Of a stretch of DNA of 63,023 nt, positions 36,501 through 44,800 are shown piece by piece (position 1 is the stretch's first letter; the number at the start of each line of letters is the position of its first letter). The stretch covers positions 17,663,213 to 17,726,235 of the forward strand of contig NC_049990.1 of the NCBI RefSeq assembly GCF_000003815.2, in the 5' to 3' direction. Below the pieces are notes generated by a model, which was not told the DNA's origin, did no database searches, and saw nothing but the letters and a program-made list of their open reading frames with translations. The DNA comes from Branchiostoma floridae. Its lineage: Eukaryota > Chordata > Leptocardii > Amphioxiformes > Branchiostomatidae. The translations under genes were made by a program, and so were the position numbers.

Positions 36501-39500
36501 CTACAGCGGAACTTCCTGGTTTGATATCTCGAGTTCTGGACGTGCAATGGTCGTGATTTTTGTGAGCTCTTAAAGACCGGGAGTAAGTGGTTTAGGTTTT
36601 GCATTCTAGCGGCTGCTGGAACCGTGTGTCAGACATTGAAAGGGAATATCTCAGGAAGGGTTTGACGAATCGTCATGATTTTTAGTATAATCCTATTTGC
36701 ATAATCACTGAAGGAATTTTATAAACCCACTCCGTTCAATGATATTTCTGATAAAGATACGAGTTTTAGCATGGGTTTGTTTGTTTTTGATAACTAAGAA
36801 AATGGAGACTAAGCACCGATAATTAAAGGGTGTGTGCTCATCATCATGTGCCAAAGGCAGTTGACAGAAGCAATTAACACAGAATTTTCATCTCTCTAAA
36901 TCCCGGTCATTTTAAAAGGTCCTTACCTCCAACCAGTGAGCTTGATGGCTGGTTTTACCTTTGCTATAAAGAAAGACACATGATGATTTGACAACAACCA
37001 TTGTTTAATTAGAACACATTTAACATGAGCCGTCACAGTTAGGAAGACTTTATGGATATTTTTCGGGTTTGAATCATGATACAAGGTAAAATCTTACATT
37101 CGGTGGCAGGTTCATGGTCATTTTTGTGTGTGTAGCATCATGAAAACCATGCATAATTGTCAAAAATTGCTATAGTGGAATAGGAATATTGAGTTGAGCT
37201 CAACATGAGGCATATCTTGGCTGGACTTCGTGAACGAGGCAGATAAGGATACATGAAAATGAATTTCACACATTTTGTTGTTGTTCAGCACAATGTACAT
37301 CTCATAATTTAGCAAGTTCCGAGAAGGGGCATACCCCGATACCCTTGTAGCGGCAAGACCTAATACAATACTACAGGACGTTTCAACCCATCCGTATAAT
37401 GTAATACATCATGATCAGTAGGAACGGTCAACCTCAATATCTTTTACGGCATGAAAGGCCAGGTCGTCCCGTACACCAGCAGTGGCGTGCCCCGCTACCC
37501 TCGTAGCGGCAAGACCTACTACAATACTACACTACTAAAGGGCATTTCAGACCATCTGTAAAATGTAATACATCAGTAGAAACGGTCAACCTCAATATCT
37601 TTTACGGCATGAAAGGCCATGTCGCCCCGTACGTGAGCAGCGGTGTACCCCGATACCCTTGTAGCGGTTAGACTTACTACAATACTACAGGACATTTTAG
37701 ACCATCCGTATAATGTCACACCAGTCGAAAAGATCAACCACAATATCTTCTACGGCTGAAAGCCTAGGTCGTCCCGTACACGAGAAGTGGCGTGTCCCGA
37801 TACCCTTATGGCGGCAAGACCTACTACAATACTACTATACTACAGGGCATTTTATTCCTTCCGTATAATGCCACACCAGTCGAAACGGCCAACCACAATA
37901 TCTTCTTCGGCTCAAAGCCCAGGTAGTCCCGTACACAAGCAGTGGCATGCCCTGATACCCTTGAAACGGCAAGACCTACTACAATACTACAGGACGTTTC
38001 AGACCATCTGTAAAATGTAATACACCAGTAGGAACGGTCAAGCACAATATCTTTTACGGCATGAAAGGTCAGGTCGCCCCGTACGTGAGCAGCAGTGTAC
38101 CCGCCAGCCTTACAGCGGCAAGACCTACTACAATACTACAATACTAGAGGACATTTAGGACCATCTGTATAATGTCACACCAGTGGGAACGACCAACCAC
38201 AATATCTTCTACGGCTGAAAGGCCAGGTCGTCCCGTACACAAGCAGTGGCATGCCCCGATACCCTTGTAGCGGCAAGACCTACTACAATACTACATTACT
38301 ACAGGACGTTTCAGACCATCCGTAAAATGTAATACACCAGTAGGAACGGTCAACCTCAATATCTTTTACGGCATGAAAGGCCAGGTCGTCCCGTACACCA
38401 GCAGTGGCGTGCCCCGCTACCCTCGTAGCGGCAAGACCTACTACAATACTACACTACTACAGGGCATTTCAGACCATCTGTATAATGTAATACATCAGTA
38501 GGAACGGTCACCCTCAATATCTTTTACGGCATGAAAGGCCAGGTCGTCCCGTACACCAGCAGTGGCGTGCCCCGCTATCCTCGTAGCGGCAAGACCTACT
38601 ACAATACTACATTACTACAGGACGTTTCAGACCATCCGTAAAATGTAATACACCAGTAGGAACGGTCAACCTCAATATCTTTTACGGCATGAAAGGCCAG
38701 GTCGTCCCGTACACCAGCAGTGGCGTGCCCCGCTACCCTCGTAGCGGCAAGACCTACTACAATACTACACTACTACAGGGCATTTCAGACCATCTGTATA
38801 ATGTAATACATCAGTAGGAACGGTCACCCTCAATATCTTTTACGGCATGAAAGGCCAGGTCGTCCCGTACACCAACAGTGGCGTGCCCCGCTACCCTCGT
38901 AGCGGCAAGACCTACTACAATACTACACTACTACAGGGCATTTCAGACCATCTGTATAATGTAATACATCAGTAGGAACGGTCAACCTCAATATCTTTTA
39001 CGGCATGAAAGGCCAGGTCGTCCCGTACACCAGCAGTGGCGTGCCCCGCTACCCTCGTAGCGGCAAGACCTACTACAATACTACACTACTACAGGGCATT
39101 TCAGACCATCTGTATAATGTAATACATCAGTAGGAACGGTCAACCTCAATATATTTTACGGCATGAAAGGCCAGGTCGTCCCGTACACCAGCAGTGGCGT
39201 GCCCCGCTACCCTCGTAGCGGCAAGACCTACTACAATACTACACTACTACAGGACGTTTCAGACCATCTGTATAATGTAATACATCAGTAGGAACGGTTA
39301 ACCTCAAGATCTTTTACGGCATGAAAGGCTAGGTCACCCCGTGCGTGAGCAGCGGTGTACCCCGCTATACTCACAGCGGCAAGATCTACTACAATACTAC
39401 AGGGCATTTTAGACCAGCCGTATAATGTCACACCAATCGAAACGATCGACCACAATATCATCTACGGCGGAAAGCCCAGGTCATCCCGCACACAAGCAGT

Positions 39501-41666
39501 GGCATGCCCCGATACCCTTGTAGCAGCAAGACCTGCTACAATACTACAGGGAATTTCAGATCATATGTATAGTGTAATACACCAGTAGGAACGGTCATGC
39601 ACAACATCTTATACGCGATGATGCGCCTTTCACATGTACTGCGCGATCGGGCATGTACCTTGATAGGCCCCGCATCCCTGGCCGCGCTTGCCGACAATGT
39701 CGTGACGTTATCGACGCGTACATAGTGATGATGCGGCGTACACATGGACAGCGCGATCGGGCATGGCCCCGACAGGCCCCCGCATCCCTGGCTGCGCTTG
39801 CCGACAATTTCGTGACGTTATCGACGCGCATATCGTGATGATGCAGCGTACACATGGACGGCGCGATCGGGCACGGGCCCGACAGGCCCCCGTATCCCTG
39901 GCTGCGCTTGCGAACAATTTCGTGACGTTATCGACGCGTACATCGTGATGATGCGGCGTACACATGGACAGCGCGATCGGGCATGGTCCCGACAGGCCCC
40001 CGCATCCCTGGCTGCGCTTGCCGACAATTTCGTGACGTTATCGACGCGCATATCGTGATGATGCAGCGTACACATGGACGGCGCGATCGGGCACGGGCCC
40101 GACAGGCCCCCGTATCCCTGGCTGCGCTTGCCGACAATTTCGTGACGTTATCGACGCGCATATCGTGATGATGCAGCGTACACATGGACGGCGCGATCGG
40201 GCACGGACCCCGACAGACCCCCGCAAGCCTGGCTGCATTTGCCGGCGATTTCGTGATGTCTTACACGAAACATCTGCCCTTATGGAGGTACGAGGTCGTT
40301 TTGCTGTACAACAGGCAGTTGTTTATAGCCATGCAGCAGGGTCAAATCGGTTCGCGTCAAAAGCCGTATCTTAGAGAATAACGCGTTCTAGGGTGACCTG
40401 CGGTTCGACTGTCAGGCGCGTATGAAACCGACATATGAAACCTCGATTTTTTACCATGGTTCTACCTGCCCGAAGGAGACCATAGCATGTCAACTACAAA
40501 AGATACAAAAACCGTTCTGCAGCATAACTTATCAACTTATTAGATATGATCAAAACTATAGGGTGGGTACCGGTACAGGAAATCCAGGTTCAGGTACGGT
40601 TCGGGGTCAGGTCCAGGTCCGGAACTGAACCTGGACTTGGACCTACGAGGATGAGTCAGAATTTAAAGCAATGCAAGTAGTTTCATTTTTTATCGAATGA
40701 GTTGAAATTTGGCACAAAGGTAGAGGTATATGTCCTATTAATTCGATGCGAAATGCGCCAAAAGTTGAAAAAAATTTGGTGCTCCCGAACACAAATTGTT
40801 ACAACAGTAATGTTCCAACGTCAGAATCAGGTATTTGAATTTTCGACCGCGCCGTACTCGGCATGCGCAGAGTATGTTCGAATTATTCGATGGAAGCCGA
40901 TGTGATAAGACTTCAAAGCGTCGCGGCCCAGGCATGATGTAAAATGATTATCAACACTCCTCTACTTCGTTCTTGTTCTTTTCTTAGATCTGTAAGCCCC
41001 AAAACACATGAACACCTGCCGGTATAATGGCCTATAATCTGTTTATTTTCGAATCGGTCCAACATCCTGTCCACTGACTTTTTTTCAGATCCGAGTTTTC
41101 TAGACAGGTCCAACAAGAGAAAGCGGTTTTGTACGGGTCCACTGTACCGGTACACACCCCTAATGAAGACCCATCCATAACTTCTTATTATGTCATTTTT
41201 CCGGAAGCGCGGACACAAAAATATATTCTTTTTTTTTTACAATGGAGGTAGAATGTTTTCTTACAATATCCAAATCTTACCAAGACACACAGGTTCTGTT
41301 CCCATCCATGTGCTGTTCCCGGCGTTGCAGTAGTAAGCTCCGTCGTCCAGGTCCCATCCGGAGTAGTCAGAGTATGGTGGACCGACCAACACGTCGGCTC
41401 CCACGGGACAGGTCACAGTACACCGTCCTCGCAAAACTAGTACCGGGTCGTCTGGAGGTGTGCCTGACCAGCTGTGCCACTGCTTGACTTCAACGTAGCT
41501 GTAGTCACAGTCTACCGTGACGTCACCATTATCCCACGGGAAGTCGCCACAAGGTCGCCAGTCTACACGGCACATGTTTGCGAGTAAACAAGAGCGACAG
41601 AGGACGTGTTTCTTTGGCTAGTTTCCATTATTACCCTCAAAGCCATATGAACTGAATATATATATG

Positions 41667-41702
<36 letters not shown>

Positions 41703-41724
41703 AAGAGACAGAGAGAGGAGAGAC

Positions 41725-41759
<35 letters not shown>

Positions 41760-41819
41760 CTATAGAGAGAGATCTGGAAACGTCCGTGAATGGACTTTCA
41801 TTACGCTAAATGTAAATGC

Positions 41820-41896
<77 letters not shown>

Positions 41897-44800
41897 TTAT
41901 ATATATATATATATATGCATTTGTCTGTGTGTTCAGTATATTCATGTTTTTCTAATGGGTCTCTCCATATGTGCAAACGAGTGACTCACGATGTCGTTGT
42001 GTACCTAATGAGTGATTCACAATATAGAGTCCAACTAGATTTCGGCGACCTCATACCTCCATAATTTGCATATGTTACATTTAGTGAAGTCCAGTTATTG
42101 AAAACAATGGAATTATGCAATTTCTACATTAATCATGCAAATTAAGTCCTCATTTTCTAAGCTACCCGCAGGCCTATAATGATGTCAATCTTTTCTGCAG
42201 TTATCCTCTTTGGAATGTCTTAAAAATGTTAGGGGCTGAAAGTTACCCCACTTTGGCATGACGCTGATAGCTATCTACAACTAAAATGTCAAAACATATC
42301 ATGTCCGGGACAAGAGATACACTGAAAAAAATTGCTCTGTTAGATTATTCTCGTTAATTATGTAAAATAATGTATTTCTATTCTTCAAAGGCTCAGCTAC
42401 CGAAGAGAAAGACATGTGCGAGTCCCTGAGCGAACGTCCCTGAGCGAGTCCCTCAGTCTGGGCCAACGTAGATCGTACCATTCCTGATGTTGCGGATGTA
42501 GCTAGCCAGCTAGCCAGCTCTCGGACGGGTCATTACCTGAGCTAAGCATAGGCCAGGTTAAGCTTCAGTTGAAACGGGGCAATCCATGTAAGCTAAGGCA
42601 ACAGGGGGGGGGGGGGGGGATCAATTACCACCCTGGCTTCTGACAACCTTCTGCGAGGAGCTCGCTCCGATCCTGACGGACAGTTACAAAAGCTGTTTTC
42701 AGAACCTTTCCAAGCAAGTGGAAAGAGGAACTCGTCGTGCCTGTACCAAAAACACCTAAACCGAAAGGTCCCGAAGAGTTTCGTCGGATCTCCTTGACTA
42801 GTTGCCTTTGCAAAGTGTTAGAGGTCTTTGTCCGTGAGCTACTATTGAGAGACACCGATGACAAAATTCTTAACTCACAGCACGGTTTCAGGCGTGGTAG
42901 GTCTACCTTCTCAGCCCTCATACAGATGACACAAGCATGGCATGACGCTCTAAATAGCAGTCCAAAAATGGACGTCCATGTGGCATTCATAGACTTCTCC
43001 AATGCGTTCGACAACATTGACCATGGGAAGCTCTTGTGTAGCCTTGCAAGGTTGGACATAAGACGAAACCTCTGGGCATGCATCTCTAGCTACCTGACTG
43101 ATCGCAACCAGCGCGTCAAATGGGAAGGATGTGTCTGGGAGTCGCGGCCCGTTCTAGATGGCACACCCCAGGGAAGAATATTGTCGCCGACGTTATTCGT
43201 CATAGCTATGAACTGTCTGGACGAAAATATCCACCCCAGTGTCAACCCAGTGAAGTATGCGGATGACCTGACTAACTCTGAGTGTCTAATGGGATCTCTT
43301 CCTGGTATGCTACAAACTTCAATAACTGCTGTAGAGTCATGGGCTGCTTCATATGGCACGCCAAATGGGGTCAAAAGTCGCGCGCGAGAAGAAACCGCGC
43401 GAGAGAGATAAAATCGTGCGCGCGGGGGATAAAATCGTGCGCGCGGGGGATAAAATCGTGCGCGACAGAGAGGCAATATCGTGCGAGAGAGGAAATAAAA
43501 GCAGAGAGCTAGAGAGACGAAATATCGTGCGAGAAAGAAAATAAAGTGCGAGAGAGGAAATAAAATTGAGAGGGAGGAAATAAACTGCGAGATAGGAAAT
43601 AAAGGTGGAGAGATAGGAAATATCGCGTGAGACAGGAAATAAAACTATAGAGATAGGAAATACCGTGCAAGAGAGGAAATAAAGGTGGAGGGATAGGAAA
43701 TACCGTGCGAGAGAGAACATAAAGGTGACGAGAGAGGAAATAAAGTGCGAGAGAGGAAATAAAGGTGGAGAGATAGGAAATATCGGTGGAGGGATAGGAA
43801 ATATCGTGCGAGAGAGGAAATAAACCCATAGAGATAGCAAATACCGTGCGGGAAAGGAAATAAAGCTGGAGAGATAGGAAATATCGTGCGAGAGAGGAAA
43901 TAAAACCATAGAGATAGGAAATACCGTGCGAGAGAGAAAATAAAACTATAAAAATAGGAAATAAAGGTGGAGAGATAGGAAATATCGTGCGAGAGAGGAA
44001 ATAAAACTATAGAGATAGGAAATAAAGGTGAAGAGATAGGAAATATCGGTGGAGGGATAGGAAATACCGTGCGAGAGAGAAAATAAAGGTGGAGAGATAG
44101 GAAATACCGTGAGGGAGACAAAATAAAACCACAGAGATAGAAAATATCGTGCGGGAGAGGAAATAAAGGTGGAGAGAAAGGAAATACCGTGCGAGAGAGA
44201 ACATAAAGGTGCCGAGAGAGGAAATAAAGTGCGATAGAGGAAATAAAGGTGGAGAGATAGGAAATACCGTGCGGGAGAGGAAGTAAAGGTGAAAGGATAG
44301 GGAATACCGTGCGAGAGAGAACATAATGGTGACGAGAGAGGAAATAAAGTGCGAGAGAGGAAATAAAGGTGGAGAGATAGGAAATATCGGTGGAGGGATA
44401 GGGAATATCGTGCGAGAGAGAAAACAAAGTTGGAGGGATAGGAAATACCGTGCGGGAGAGAAAATAAAACCATAGAGATAGAAAATACCGTGCGAGAGAG
44501 AAAATAAAGTCGGATAGATAGGGAATACCGTGCGAGAGAGAGAAAAAAAGTGACGAGAGAGGAAATAAAGTGCGAGAGAGGAAATGAAATCTCTGCGAAT
44601 ATTCAAATGCCGATCGTTCGAATGGTAACGAAGACCAGTCGTATTGGCAGGAAGCGTACCTCATTGGAGCGACCAAAGCACAACAAGGATGGATTCCAGG
44701 CTAGCATAAATGTGTATCTCATACATAAACTTGCATGTAGGTAATGACTTTGCATTTCATTAACAAACTTGCATCTCATGAATACATTTGCATTAATTCA

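Larger units (their letters stand above)
31529..40278. mobile_element. 8.75-kb foldback-like element with satellite arms
   Basis: The ends GGCAGATGTTTC(A/G)TGTAAGACA and inverse are at 31529 and 40278. The flanks CCTATGTA and CTTATGGA agree at 6 of 8 positions and may be a decayed 8-bp target duplication. The arms hold 110-bp units next to the tip (31560-31855 and 39620-40250), then 158-bp units (31855-34590 and 37321-39620), all inverted between the two sides. The centre (34590-37320) is unlike the arms and has no gene I can recognise. No transposase is visible. Confidence 0.8.

Noticed and set aside
39595-40250. Overlapping 60-85 residue frames on both strands
   Set aside because: These are by-products of the 110-bp satellite units.
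41790-42064. Ile/Tyr-rich small proteins
   Set aside because: They are translations of (AT)n and (GT)n microsatellites.
43349-44676. Long minus-strand frames (up to 343 residues) of Phe/Leu/Ser-rich sequence
   Set aside because: They arise from the purine-rich satellite, are open in several frames at once, and have no domain or start context.
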